From Aquimarina sp. MMG016 (GTDB taxonomy: Bacteria; Bacteroidota; Bacteroidia; Flavobacteriales; Flavobacteriaceae): DNA of 64,000 nt. Position 1 is the stretch's first letter; each line of letters begins with the position of its first letter. Below are positions 53,101 through 61,636 of this stretch, piece by piece. The position numbers and the translations under genes were made by a program. The stretch lies in NCBI RefSeq assembly GCF_018100805.1, contig NZ_JAGJEA010000004.1:372001-436000 (forward strand), written 5' to 3'. Below the pieces are notes generated by a model. It did not search any database. It saw nothing but the letters and a program-made list of their open reading frames with translations, and had not been told where the DNA came from.

Positions 53101-53955
53101 ATCTCCAGGTTTTAATCGTAAATCTTTAATATTATTTCCATTCAATGTTTGCGACCAGGTGGCTCCGGCATCTGAAGAAGTGAAAACACCATCGCTTGTA
53201 GCACACACCAATTTATTAGAATTATTAGGGTCTATAAATAGTTCGTGCAGTTGGGTTATGTTTCCGAGGGTATTCACATTTAACCCTGTTTGATTCCAGG
53301 TGACTCCGCCATCCAAAGATTTCATTACTCCGATCGTGGGAGTTTGATCTGCATCATCATCGCCTGTAGCAATATAAACGATATTTGAATTGTTATGATC
53401 TACTGCAATAGCTGAGACTCCTAATCTGGGCAAATTATCTGTCATAGGTGTCCAATTAGATCCTGCATTTATGGTTTTCCAGAGTCCTCCGTTTGGAGAT
53501 CCTACGTACCAAATACTACTATTATTTGGATCAACAGTTATAGCGTTTAATCGTCCTTGTCCTGAGGGTTGTGCATTGGCCTGCACGTGATTATATGGAC
53601 CCATAGGTTGCCAATTACTAAGGTCTGCCATCTTTGCACTTTTAGCACTGGCGCCAAAACGTTGATGTGCCTCCCAGGCTTCCCACATATCTTTTCCTGT
53701 TGGAAGACTGCCGTCAGCTTTTACCTGTCTCCCCCATAATTGCTCCCATCGTTTAAATGGTTTGTATCCACTACCTTTAGCATCCTTATCATGTGTTTTC
53801 CAATACGTATCAAACGCTTGTTGGATTTCAGAAAAAGTGGTTTTCCCAGCACTCTTTTTCTGTTGGATTCCCTGCATCCAGGGAGCATTAGGATTGAACT
53901 GTGCTATAGTCATAGCACTGTAGAATAACACTATAGATAAAGTAATTTTTTTCAT
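50125..53955 (-). CDS. Large exported beta-propeller (BNR/VPS10-like) protein with C-terminal dockerin-like module
   Basis: A 1276-residue protein; the start at 53955 gives a normal signal peptide (MKKITLSIVLFYSAMTIAQ). Residues ~100-770 form Asp-box/BNR propeller repeats (PNGGLWKTINAGSNW, GVMKSLDGGVTW, DGVFTSSDAGATW, GIYRSTDSGQSF, GIFKTTDGGYNW). A ~300-residue region with Ig-like and jelly-roll features follows. The last ~218 residues are the module shared with 54225-55100 and 62621-64000: KINPIVFLQGAA, MRDDLRVAS, VVDWVWVELR, then two calcium-loop motifs DHDNNGQVQNSD and DMDMNGQIQNTD and a terminal NLGKGEQY. There is no Por_Secre_tail. It is probably a surface or secreted protein. Confidence 0.75.
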   Translation of the reverse strand: MKKITLSIVLFYSAMTIAQFNPNAPWMQGIQQKKSAGKTTFSEIQQAFDTYWKTHDKDAKGSGYKPFKRWEQLWGRQVKADGSLPTGKDMWEAWEAHQRFGASAKSAKMADLSNWQPMGPYNHVQANAQPSGQGRLNAITVDPNNSSIWYVGSPNGGLWKTINAGSNWTPMTDNLPRLGVSAIAVDHNNSNIVYIATGDDDADQTPTIGVMKSLDGGVTWNQTGLNVNTLGNITQLHELFIDPNNSNKLVCATSDGVFTSSDAGATWSQTLNGNNIKDLRLKPGDASVVYAVSLTAFFRSADGGGSFTQVTNGVPTNTFRMVIDVTPANPNYVYIFSSDGADNRQHGIYRSTDSGQSFTTREVDSYTLIGNGQVWYNMAMGVSDTNADEIYVGVMDVWKSTNGGQSWTKLNRWDRLTEAYTHADIHSIRVANGKVFVASDGGIYSSEDNGVNFTPHYQDLQIGEFFNVAVAKGNPDNIAGGLQDNGGFGVGVNGEYRAYHPGDGVNSLITPADDNTYYGFIQNGGRLYISNRADGFDTWISKPGGAGNGVWVTPLSADSNGEVYAAWDNLFKLNRTNESWEQVGAWNGYTNVLEIAPSDPNRIVSSSHQNLRVSSDGGQTLDFNTNVVGNSITSIEIHQDNADIMWITTDGDYANKGIFKTTDGGYNWTNITGNFPVATEYPAEIVHQGNHPLNPIYVSTDLGVYRLDDSSPDWEPFMTGLPNTKIEDLEINLTNNTLTAGTYGRGIWRTSIPVQLLNDDVAITAITSPNNSSRGCGSVVPQIRVRSNGENEITTIDITYTIDSGTANNYTWNGSLLSNQEIAIDLPEITPSGGAHTITITVNIPNDENAQNNQSATSFTMNAPGEVNTINTFENQSDELVVENNVWERGIPNGGTLNTVSSDTQAYGTNLGGNYPENSNAFLVTPCFDFTTIQNPVLKFQMAYDLERNWDWANVEYSLNGGQSWETLGSVNSQPNWYNSSRTEGSDCFGCPGAQWTGTNATMTEYGYDFAANALLGETDLTTADNILFRIGLHSDAVINQEGLVIDDLVMEGIQTSSKINPIVFLQGAATNPNVGEESLMRDDLRVASTIPITSPYTDAATTSATVFNTTGTNAVVDWVWVELRQASDATLVVDGKSGLLQRNGTIVDSNGTDPISFNVPYGNYFVAVTHRNHLGIVSATTYGLTSTPADVDLSSADSVVLGGTNAVILLANGKYAMISGDHDNNGQVQNSDINAVIQLLGNSGYQNADMDMNGQIQNTDINNMMNPNLGKGEQY

Positions 53956-54224
53956 AATGTCAGATTTGGGGTTAGCAAACAATTTGAATGAAATGTGGTT
54001 ACACAATGCTCTAAAGGTCAGTTTGAGATGTCCTACGAGATTTTAGATCCTAATTATATGAGGGTTTCAAGCTATCATATTGAACTTCTCGAAGCGAATT
54101 ATAGTTTCCAGCCACTTCGAAAAGCTCCATATGATTATCCAAACTTCATTTTTTAGAAGTCTTTTTTACATAAAGTTGAAAATGTATAGATATCAATCAA
54201 GATACTGCTTTACATTTTATAGTA

Positions 54225-55100
54225 TTAAAACTGCTCTCCTTTACCAAGGTTTGTGTTCATCACATTATTGATGTCTGTATTCTGAATCTGTCCATTCATA
54301 TCCATATCAGCTAATGAGTACCCTGATCCTCCTAATAATAATATCACCGAATTAATATCAGAGTTCTGTACCTGTCCATTTTCGTCAAAATCACCACCCA
54401 ACATAGCAAATACACCAGTTCCTAAATCTATAACTGCATTGGCGCCACCTTGTGCAACAGTATTAGAACTACTGAAATCTAAGGTTGCCGCAGTAGAGGA
54501 TAATGTCACTGTATTAGCTGAAAGGATTGCCAAGTGATTACGGTGAGATACCATTACATAATAATTATCTGCGGCCAGATCAAATTCGAGGTTAGAAACC
54601 CCATCCGTGCCAACAATATTTCCATCACGTTGGAGTAATGCAGATTGTGAAGCCAATACCTGGTTCGCATCATTTTTATCACGTAACTCTACCCAAACCC
54701 AGTCTACAATCGCGTCTGTTCCTGTTACATCAAAAACAGTTGCATTAGCTGTTCCCGCATCTGTATAAGGTGAAGTTGTAGGAATTGCCGTTGCCACGCG
54801 TAAGTCATCACGCATCAAACTTTCTTCTCCTGTATTTGGATTAATAGCTGCTCCCTGTAAAAACACAATAGGGTTGATCTTGATCGCTAACTGAATGTTT
54901 CCTTGTTGGAATCCCTGGTTGAGTGTAGTAGTTCCATCGGTAATGGTGGTAACTGCCAATTCTCCAATAGTAAAATCAAGGGTAACACCACCGTTAGTGA
55001 TGGTGTTCCCTCCTGAACTGATTACTTGTCTTTCTATGCTTTGTGCCTGGGTACTGATCAAAGTACCTATGGCTATGATAGTTAGAAATATCTTCTTCAT
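54225..55100 (-). CDS. Small exported protein with the dockerin-like C-terminal module
   Basis: A 291-residue protein with a signal peptide (IFLTIIAIGTLISTQAQ). The first ~50 mature residues (VISSGGNTITNGGVTLDFTI then GELAV) recall a short conserved N-terminal domain common in flavobacterial surface proteins. The rest is the shared ~218-residue module, with INPIVFLQGAAINPNTGEES, the calcium loops DFDENGQVQNSD and DMDMNGQIQNTD, and the ending NTNLGKGEQF. It is essentially the module alone behind an export signal. Its start lies 2 bp after the stop of the fibre-like gene, so the two are coupled. Confidence 0.75.
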   Translation of the reverse strand: MKKIFLTIIAIGTLISTQAQSIERQVISSGGNTITNGGVTLDFTIGELAVTTITDGTTTLNQGFQQGNIQLAIKINPIVFLQGAAINPNTGEESLMRDDLRVATAIPTTSPYTDAGTANATVFDVTGTDAIVDWVWVELRDKNDANQVLASQSALLQRDGNIVGTDGVSNLEFDLAADNYYVMVSHRNHLAILSANTVTLSSTAATLDFSSSNTVAQGGANAVIDLGTGVFAMLGGDFDENGQVQNSDINSVILLLGGSGYSLADMDMNGQIQNTDINNVMNTNLGKGEQF

Positions 55101-55102
55101 AC

Positions 55103-57610
55103 CTAGTTCTTATTATAAGTTACCTGACTTTTCATCACAGCTTCTAAGGCTTGCAAACGCTTTTCTAATGAAGACATCCCAGAAGTTTCTGCTTTTAATT
55201 CTGAGATTTCTGTTTCTTGCTTTTCAATTAGTTTTTGCTGTTCCTTGATAGCTTCAACCAACACAGGTATTAATCCAGTATAGTTTACACTTTTAAAACC
55301 TTCTTTGTTTGTGGTTACAAGATTTGGAAAAATCTTTTCGATTTCCTGAGCAATCACACCATATTGAGTTCCGTCCGCAAAATTTATCTCCGCAAACTCA
55401 TCTTTACGCATCTCGTATTGAACACCTTCGGTTTGTACGATTTTTTCTAAACTATTGTTTAGTGGTTGAATATTCTTTTTGTAACGACGATCTGAGATAT
55501 TCGTCAGGTTTCCGGTATAATTTAGATCTCCGTTTACATTTAATGCATAGGTAGTTTCTGGTGTTGTGGTTCCTATTCCGACATTTCCTGAAAAAGCCGT
55601 GTTTCCATTCTTTAACATTACTAGCGCATCAGAATTAACAGGTCCATTCATATCAAATTCTCCATTACCGATCACAAATAAACGATCTGTATCTATGATA
55701 ACATTTGGATCTCCTGCTGCAGCCGTATTTAAATATCCCAAACTAATCTGTCCGGCACTCTCTGCAGTAAGATTACCACCCAAAGTTACCGATCCTGATC
55801 CCGAGGCGGTATTTCCAATTCCTAAAGCGATCGAGTTATTTCCAGAGGCTGTATTTCGACTACCGAGTGCTACTGATTGACTTCCTGAAGCAACGTTCGT
55901 ATCTCCAGCAGTTAAACTACCCAATCCAGATGAAGTATTATTTAGACCCATTGTTGCAGAATACCATCCGGTTGCTCTATTTACTTGTCCAAAACCAACT
56001 GAGAATAGCCCTAAATTAGCTTCGTCAAAACCACCGATACCATCTACCATATTTCCTGCTCTGAATGCTCCTCTACTTTTATCATAAAACATTCTGGAAT
56101 TGTCATCAGCTCCAGCAATATTATCCAATTGTGTACTTCCAAATACAAAATCATCTGTAGCGATATCTCCAGGCGCATTGCTGGTTACATTACTTACCGT
56201 AGAAAACACAGTTACTGGTAATGCAGGTTGATCTATCCAACTATATACACCACTACCATCTGTTGCCAGTACTTGACCATTGTTACCTCCAACAGGTAAT
56301 TCTATTTCATTGGTAGCACTTGCATCGGCATCATCGGTAGTTACCCAAGAATAGTTTCCCGAACCATCTGTACTCAATACAAATCCATTGGTTCCTCCTG
56401 CGGGTAATATATCATTGCTTATCCAGGATAATACTCCTGAACCATCGGTAGAAAGGACTTCTCCATTGTTTCCTCCGTTAGGAATGGCATCTGCCGCTGG
56501 AGTTACCCAAGTTACATTTCCAGAACCATCCGTTTGCATAATTTGATTGACAGTACCGTCTTGTGCTGGTAAAGTAAAAGCTGTTCCCGCTCCCTGATTA
56601 TCTCCATCAATGGTTAAAGTACCATTTAACGTAGTATTACCGTTCTTCAGCATCACCAAAGCATCACTATTTAAGGCAAGGTTGATATCTTCCTGACCAT
56701 TACCAATTACAAATAAACGATCTGTTGGCACCCAAGTATCTAAAGAACCAGAAACAAAATTACTGTATTGACCTAATTGAATTTCGGCCATGGAATTTGC
56801 ATTCAATTGTCTTCCTATTGCAGTAGAATTTACCCCATTAGCTCTGGCATTTATACCAAAACCTCTTGAGAAATCTCCAAAACCACCTGCGTTGGTTCCG
56901 AAAGCAAATGATTCATTTCCAGTAGCGTTGGCATTACGACCTACTGCAAAAGAATTGGTTCCACTGGCTCTACCACCTTCTCCAAAGGCTGTAGAATAGG
57001 TTCCTACATTAGCTTCATCCCATTGAGTTTGTGATGTATATCCTGCTCTAAATGCTGCTTTACTTTTATCAAAGAACATTCTATTTCCAAAGGCTGCATT
57101 AAAGGAACCATTGTTATCTAATTGTGATGATCCGAAAACAAAATCGTCCGTGGTTATGTCTCCGTTGCTGTTACTGATGACGTTATTGGTATAATCAAAA
57201 GGACCGGCGTTAGTTGCGTTGTTACTATTCAATGCATACATAGCATACGGAACGAATTGTAATTTTGAAGTTCCAATTTGGGTATAGGTTGTTCCTCCTG
57301 TGATGTCTACCTGAACATCAATCCACTGGTTTTGTGTACTCCAATTGATTGCCTGAAAATTGGCTCCGGATGTTCCTCCTCCTACTAAGAATGTAATCAC
57401 ACCTTGGTCATTGGATGTTACAGTATGTACTTCGTTATAAACTACACTACCGGATGGACTTCCTTCTATAATTCGTACTAAGACGCCTACTGATTGGTTT
57501 ACTACCGGATCACCGGCAGCGTCTCTTACTACTGCTTGATAATTAAAGTTTTGAGAAAACCCAATACCATAACATACCACAGCTATTAAAAAGCATATAA
57601 TTTTTTTCAT
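55103..57610 (-). CDS. Fibre-like exported protein with C-terminal S74 intramolecular chaperone domain
   Basis: An 835-residue protein with a signal peptide (IICFLIAVVCYGIGFSQ). The N-terminal region (NFNYQAVVRDAAGDPVVNQS) is common in flavobacterial surface proteins. The middle holds repeats like those of YadA-type heads (SFAVGRNANATGNESFAFGT, SQSVALGSRNTASGNNSIAL) and loops such as GGNNGEVLSTDGSGVLSW. The C-terminal ~120 residues are a peptidase_S74/endosialidase chaperone domain (ISDRRYKKNIQPL, QYGVIAQEIEKIFP, VNYTGLIPVLVEAIKEQQ) with a coiled-coil end. Such chaperones drive trimer folding and then may be cleaved off. It is followed after 2 bp by the small dockerin-like-module gene. Confidence 0.8.
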   Translation of the reverse strand: MKKIICFLIAVVCYGIGFSQNFNYQAVVRDAAGDPVVNQSVGVLVRIIEGSPSGSVVYNEVHTVTSNDQGVITFLVGGGTSGANFQAINWSTQNQWIDVQVDITGGTTYTQIGTSKLQFVPYAMYALNSNNATNAGPFDYTNNVISNSNGDITTDDFVFGSSQLDNNGSFNAAFGNRMFFDKSKAAFRAGYTSQTQWDEANVGTYSTAFGEGGRASGTNSFAVGRNANATGNESFAFGTNAGGFGDFSRGFGINARANGVNSTAIGRQLNANSMAEIQLGQYSNFVSGSLDTWVPTDRLFVIGNGQEDINLALNSDALVMLKNGNTTLNGTLTIDGDNQGAGTAFTLPAQDGTVNQIMQTDGSGNVTWVTPAADAIPNGGNNGEVLSTDGSGVLSWISNDILPAGGTNGFVLSTDGSGNYSWVTTDDADASATNEIELPVGGNNGQVLATDGSGVYSWIDQPALPVTVFSTVSNVTSNAPGDIATDDFVFGSTQLDNIAGADDNSRMFYDKSRGAFRAGNMVDGIGGFDEANLGLFSVGFGQVNRATGWYSATMGLNNTSSGLGSLTAGDTNVASGSQSVALGSRNTASGNNSIALGIGNTASGSGSVTLGGNLTAESAGQISLGYLNTAAAGDPNVIIDTDRLFVIGNGEFDMNGPVNSDALVMLKNGNTAFSGNVGIGTTTPETTYALNVNGDLNYTGNLTNISDRRYKKNIQPLNNSLEKIVQTEGVQYEMRKDEFAEINFADGTQYGVIAQEIEKIFPNLVTTNKEGFKSVNYTGLIPVLVEAIKEQQKLIEKQETEISELKAETSGMSSLEKRLQALEAVMKSQVTYNKN

Positions 57611-57926
57611 GTTGTATATGTTTATAATGTTTCTTTTAGTTTTAGATATATGGGGTTGCTATGATACAACCCCTATATCCCGCATTGTTATTGCGTATCA
57701 CGGCCCCTTATTTCCGTGATATGTTGTTATTTATCCTTTTAGTATTTCAAGTATTCCAAGAAATAGTGAGGTATATAAAGCGACCAGGGTAAGACTCAAC
57801 CTATATTTCGCTATCATCTTTTTCATTTATTATGGGGATTTAAGGCTTTTAGAAATGTCCCAACCTGCTAGTAACAGGTTGGTGACTTCTCTAAACATTT
57901 TAGTATTTGCGCATTTAAAAAAGTGA
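57611..57926. other. Intergenic region with two inverted repeats
   Basis: 316 bp between two surface-protein genes. CCAACCTG/CAGGTTGG at 57860-57882 is a hairpin soon after the stop at 57927 and may be a terminator without a strong T-run. The element at 57697-57720 is listed separately. No coding frame was seen. Confidence 0.5.
57697..57720. repeat. Inverted-repeat element, copy 2
   Basis: ATCACGG-CCCCTTATTT-CCGTGAT, a perfect 7-bp inverted repeat with a 10-nt centre, near-identical to 50058-50081. It lies ~90 bp upstream of the fibre-like gene start. Confidence 0.55.
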
Positions 57927-60900
57927 TTACTTTTTCTTTAAGAATTGTATCGTTTTTATGGCAGAGCCTAATGTAACTCTTACTATATATACACCATCTT
58001 GAAACTCTGAGGCGTCAATGGTTTCTGAGTTATATTCACTAATGCTCTTAATCAACTTTCCTTCTATGCTATAGACTTCAACAAGATCTACTGGCTCAGA
58101 GATTCCTGATATTGCAAATCTGTCCGATACCGGGTTTGGATATAGCTTCACCAATTCTAACTTGTTATCATCTATTCCTAATGGTGGTACCACATTTACG
58201 GTTCTTGTTACTTGTACTGCAGCATTACTAGCAGCATCAGTAACATTATACGTTACAGTATAAGAACCAACGATAGAAGTATCTACAGGATTCACCACCA
58301 CAATACTAGCAGTAAGGTCTCCATCAAATGAATCAGTAGCGGTAGCACCGGCGTCGGTATATGGCTCTCCTAAAACTACTTCTACAGGATTAGCGCCTAA
58401 CAACGTAATCATCGGAGCTGTGGTATCTGCAACGGTTACTTCTCTGGTTACCTCAACAGCATCATTACCTTCGTTATCACTTACATTATACGTTACTGTG
58501 TATACTCCTGGCACCGAAGTGTTAACAGGATTTACTACTACAATATCTGCTGAAATATCTCCTTCAAATGAATCATTAGCTGTCGCTCCTGCATCTGTAT
58601 AGGTGCTTCCTGCTTCTACGGTGATAGCAGCTGCACCATTTAAAGTAATCACTGGTATTGTTGTATCAGCTACAGTTACTTCTCTGGTAACTTGTGCTGC
58701 ATTATTTCCTGCCGCGTCGCTTACATTATAGGTTACTGTATATATTCCTGGTACTGCAGTATTCACTGGATTTACTGTTACGATATCTGCAGTGATATCT
58801 CCATCAAAAGAATCGCTAGCTGTTGCACCGGCATCGCTATAGGTTCCTCCTGCCTCTACTGTTATAGTCGCTGAACCAGTTAAAGCAATCACAGGGATTG
58901 TTGTATCTGATACAGTTACCTCTCTAGTAACCTCAACAGCGTCGTTTCCTGCTGCATCACTAACGTTATAGGTTATTGTATATACTCCCGGTACAGCTGT
59001 ATTCACTGGGTTAACTGTTACGATATCTGCTGTGATATCTCCATCAAATGAATCACTAGCGGTAGCACCAGCATCGGTATAAGTACCTCCTGCTTCAACA
59101 GTTACCGTAGCTGAACCAGTTAAAACAATCACCGGAATCGTGGTATCTGATACGGTTACTTCTCTGGTTACCTCTATCGCATCATTACTATTGGCATCAC
59201 TTACATTATAGGTTACCGTATATACTCCTGGTATTGCAGTATTAACCGGGTTAATGACTACAATATCTGCTGTAACATCTCCATCAAATGAATCGCTTGC
59301 TGTAGCACCTGCATCAGTATATGTACTTCCGGCTTCTACAGTGATTGCTGCGGCACCATTTAAAGTAATTACAGGTGCAGTATTATCTTGTACTATTACC
59401 GTACGGGTTCTTTGTACAGCTGGATTTCCTGCTGCATCACTTACATTATAGGTAACAGTGTAGCTCGTTAACACAGAAGTATCAACTGGATTTACTGTTA
59501 CGATGCTTGCTGTAATATCGCCATCAAAAGAATCACTAGCAGTTGCTCCTGCATCGTTATAAATACTTCCCCCTTCAATAACCTCTGTCGGACTACCTAG
59601 TACCGTAATCACAGGAACTGTTGTATCAGCTACCGTTACTTCTCTGGTTACCTCTACAGCATCATTTCCTGCTGCATCGCTCACATTATAGGTTACTGTA
59701 TATACTCCTGGTACTCCAGTATTTACTGGATTCACAGTTACAATATCTGCTGTGATATCTCCATCAAAAGAATCGCTAGCTGTTGCACCCGCATCGTTAT
59801 ATGTACTTCCTGCCTCTACCGTTACAGTCGCTGAACCAGTTAAAGCAATCACAGGAACTGTGGTATCTGATACAGTTACTTCTCTTGTCACTTCAACAGC
59901 ATCATTTCCTGCTGCATCACTTACATTATAGGTTACTGTATAGACTCCAGGTACCGCAGTGTTTACTAGATTTACAACTACAATACTCGCAGTAATATCT
60001 CCATCAAAAAAATCACTGGCAGTAGCTCCAGCATCAGTATAAGTACTTCCTGCTTCTACTGCCACAGTAGCTGAACCATTTAAAGCTATTACAGGAATTT
60101 GAGTGTCTGCTACCGTTACTTCTCTGGTCACTTCTACTGCGGCATTCATTGCTGCATCACTTACATTGTAGGTTACTGTATATACTCCCGGTATTGCTGT
60201 ATTCACTGGATTTACGGTTACGATATCTACTGTGATATCACCATCAAACGAATCATTAGCTGTTGCACCAGCGTCCATATAAATGCTTCCGGCTTCAACG
60301 GTAATCGTAGCTGCACCATTTAAAGTAATCACAGGAATTGTTGTATCTGCTACGGTTACTTCCCTGGTCACTTCTACTGCAGCATTCATTGCTGCATCGC
60401 TTACATTATAAGTTACGGTATACACTCCAGGCACCGATGTATTTACAGGATTTACTACCGCAATACTTGCGGTAAGGTCTCCGTCTACGATATCGCTAGC
60501 TGTTGCTCCGGCATCAGTATATGTGCTTCCTGCCTCTACAGTTACGGTAGCAGCACCGTTTAACACAATTGTAGGCCCTGTAGTATCTACTACGGTTACC
60601 TCTCTGGTTACTTCTGTTGCTGCATTTCCGACAGCATCACTTACATTATATGTTACTGTATATACTCCAGGTATTGAAGTGTTTACCGGGTTTACTGTTA
60701 CTATATTAGCGGTAATATCTCCATCTACATTATCACTGGCAGTTGCTCCTGCATCTGTATAGGTACTACCAGCCTCAACAGTCTCAGTAGCATTACCCAA
60801 AAGAGTAATTACAGGTGGAGTCGTATCAATTTCTGCTCCGGAAGAATCAAAAGTGTCATTAAACAATTGAGTTCCCGGATTATTAGTACAATCAGGGAAT

Positions 60901-61457
60901 CCTCCAGAACTAGGACCACAAGCTGTAAAGAATTGGTCTAAGAATACAGCACCCGTTTCAAAAGTAATCATAGGATCCTGACTAATATCAGCATATTTAA
61001 TTTTTAAATGAAATAACTGAGTAGGTGTAGCAGTTACATTGTTTGCAACTATAGATCCTGCACTTACTCCTTGCTGAAAGGATAAAGAAACTCTGGAATC
61101 CACATTATCATTTTGTATAAAATCTTTATATACAGTTACCTGAAAAGGAGGGTTACCTACTACTGCTCCCAAAATAGAGCCATTAGGCTGTGTATATTCA
61201 AGATTTCCTCCAGCAGAAACATTGGTTCCAAAGGCAGCTGTATTATAATTGATATACAACTGTCCTGATCCTAGTTTAAAATCTACGGTACTAGAAATCA
61301 ACACATCTACTTCATAGAAGTCATCTACACCATCATTGGTGTTTTGAGCGTTGGCAAAGGTAAAATTGATGTCCTGTGCCTGAACACTTATCAATCCTGA
61401 CACAAGGGCTAGTGCCAAGGTTAAGTTCTTAATAAATCTGTAATAATTTTGTTTCAT
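57927..61457 (-). CDS. Surface protein: cohesin-like N-terminal domain, eleven DUF5011-like repeats, T9SS sorting tail
   Basis: An 1176-residue protein with a signal peptide (NLTLALALVSGLISVQAQ). Residues ~29-200 form a beta-rich domain (INFTFANAQNTNDGVDDFYE, FKLGSGQLYINYNTAAFG, RVSLSFQQGVSAGS) that also occurs in 61637-62521 and resembles a cohesin. Residues 211-~1090 are eleven tandem 80-residue repeats of DUF5011/Ig-like type (PVITLNGAATVTVEAGSTYT, DGDITADIVTVNPVNT, GVYTVTYNVSDAAGN). The last ~75 residues are a Por_Secre_tail (KLYPNPVSDRFAIS, DGVYIVRVTLGSAIKTIQF), so it is exported by type IX secretion and held at the surface or released. Confidence 0.85.
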   Translation of the reverse strand: MKQNYYRFIKNLTLALALVSGLISVQAQDINFTFANAQNTNDGVDDFYEVDVLISSTVDFKLGSGQLYINYNTAAFGTNVSAGGNLEYTQPNGSILGAVVGNPPFQVTVYKDFIQNDNVDSRVSLSFQQGVSAGSIVANNVTATPTQLFHLKIKYADISQDPMITFETGAVFLDQFFTACGPSSGGFPDCTNNPGTQLFNDTFDSSGAEIDTTPPVITLLGNATETVEAGSTYTDAGATASDNVDGDITANIVTVNPVNTSIPGVYTVTYNVSDAVGNAATEVTREVTVVDTTGPTIVLNGAATVTVEAGSTYTDAGATASDIVDGDLTASIAVVNPVNTSVPGVYTVTYNVSDAAMNAAVEVTREVTVADTTIPVITLNGAATITVEAGSIYMDAGATANDSFDGDITVDIVTVNPVNTAIPGVYTVTYNVSDAAMNAAVEVTREVTVADTQIPVIALNGSATVAVEAGSTYTDAGATASDFFDGDITASIVVVNLVNTAVPGVYTVTYNVSDAAGNDAVEVTREVTVSDTTVPVIALTGSATVTVEAGSTYNDAGATASDSFDGDITADIVTVNPVNTGVPGVYTVTYNVSDAAGNDAVEVTREVTVADTTVPVITVLGSPTEVIEGGSIYNDAGATASDSFDGDITASIVTVNPVDTSVLTSYTVTYNVSDAAGNPAVQRTRTVIVQDNTAPVITLNGAAAITVEAGSTYTDAGATASDSFDGDVTADIVVINPVNTAIPGVYTVTYNVSDANSNDAIEVTREVTVSDTTIPVIVLTGSATVTVEAGGTYTDAGATASDSFDGDITADIVTVNPVNTAVPGVYTITYNVSDAAGNDAVEVTREVTVSDTTIPVIALTGSATITVEAGGTYSDAGATASDSFDGDITADIVTVNPVNTAVPGIYTVTYNVSDAAGNNAAQVTREVTVADTTIPVITLNGAAAITVEAGSTYTDAGATANDSFEGDISADIVVVNPVNTSVPGVYTVTYNVSDNEGNDAVEVTREVTVADTTAPMITLLGANPVEVVLGEPYTDAGATATDSFDGDLTASIVVVNPVDTSIVGSYTVTYNVTDAASNAAVQVTRTVNVVPPLGIDDNKLELVKLYPNPVSDRFAISGISEPVDLVEVYSIEGKLIKSISEYNSETIDASEFQDGVYIVRVTLGSAIKTIQFLKKK
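58191..60827 (-). repeat. Eleven tandem 240-bp coding repeats
   Basis: These encode the 80-residue DUF5011-like units of the large surface protein. Neighbouring units are very similar at DNA level (for example the recurring VTYNVSDAAGN and EVTREVTV segments), while units 1, 6 and 11 differ most. The array can be expected to change length by recombination. Confidence 0.85.
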
Positions 61458-61636
61458 TGTATATACATTTAAGGGGTTATAGGTTTTATGGTTTATTTAT
61501 ATTTAAGCGGTTTTACTACCTTCTTCATTGGTTAGTACAGCTAAGTTTTAGGATACCCTATTTTTATTTTCATTTTTTCGATTAAAGACCTAAACTGTAT
61601 CGTCTCATAGGAAAAAAGCAATAAAAAAGGATGAGG

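Noticed and set aside
50125..53955. Sialidase assignment from the Asp-box/BNR repeats
   Set aside because: Asp-boxes occur in many propellers. No catalytic Arg triad or FRIP motif of sialidases was seen, so only the fold is called.
55103..57610. Prophage tail fibre
   Set aside because: The S74 chaperone domain occurs in phage fibres, but this protein has a signal peptide, YadA-like head repeats and surface-protein neighbours, and no phage genes are nearby.
59783..59995. Plus-strand open frames inside the repeat gene (and many similar frames opposite other genes)
   Set aside because: They are antisense shadows of the repeats, with odd composition (Leu/His/Gln-rich) and no independent start signals.
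58191..60827. Regular 240-bp repeats considered as a CRISPR-like or satellite array
   Set aside because: They are in one continuous reading frame and encode DUF5011-like protein units; there are no spacers or cas genes.
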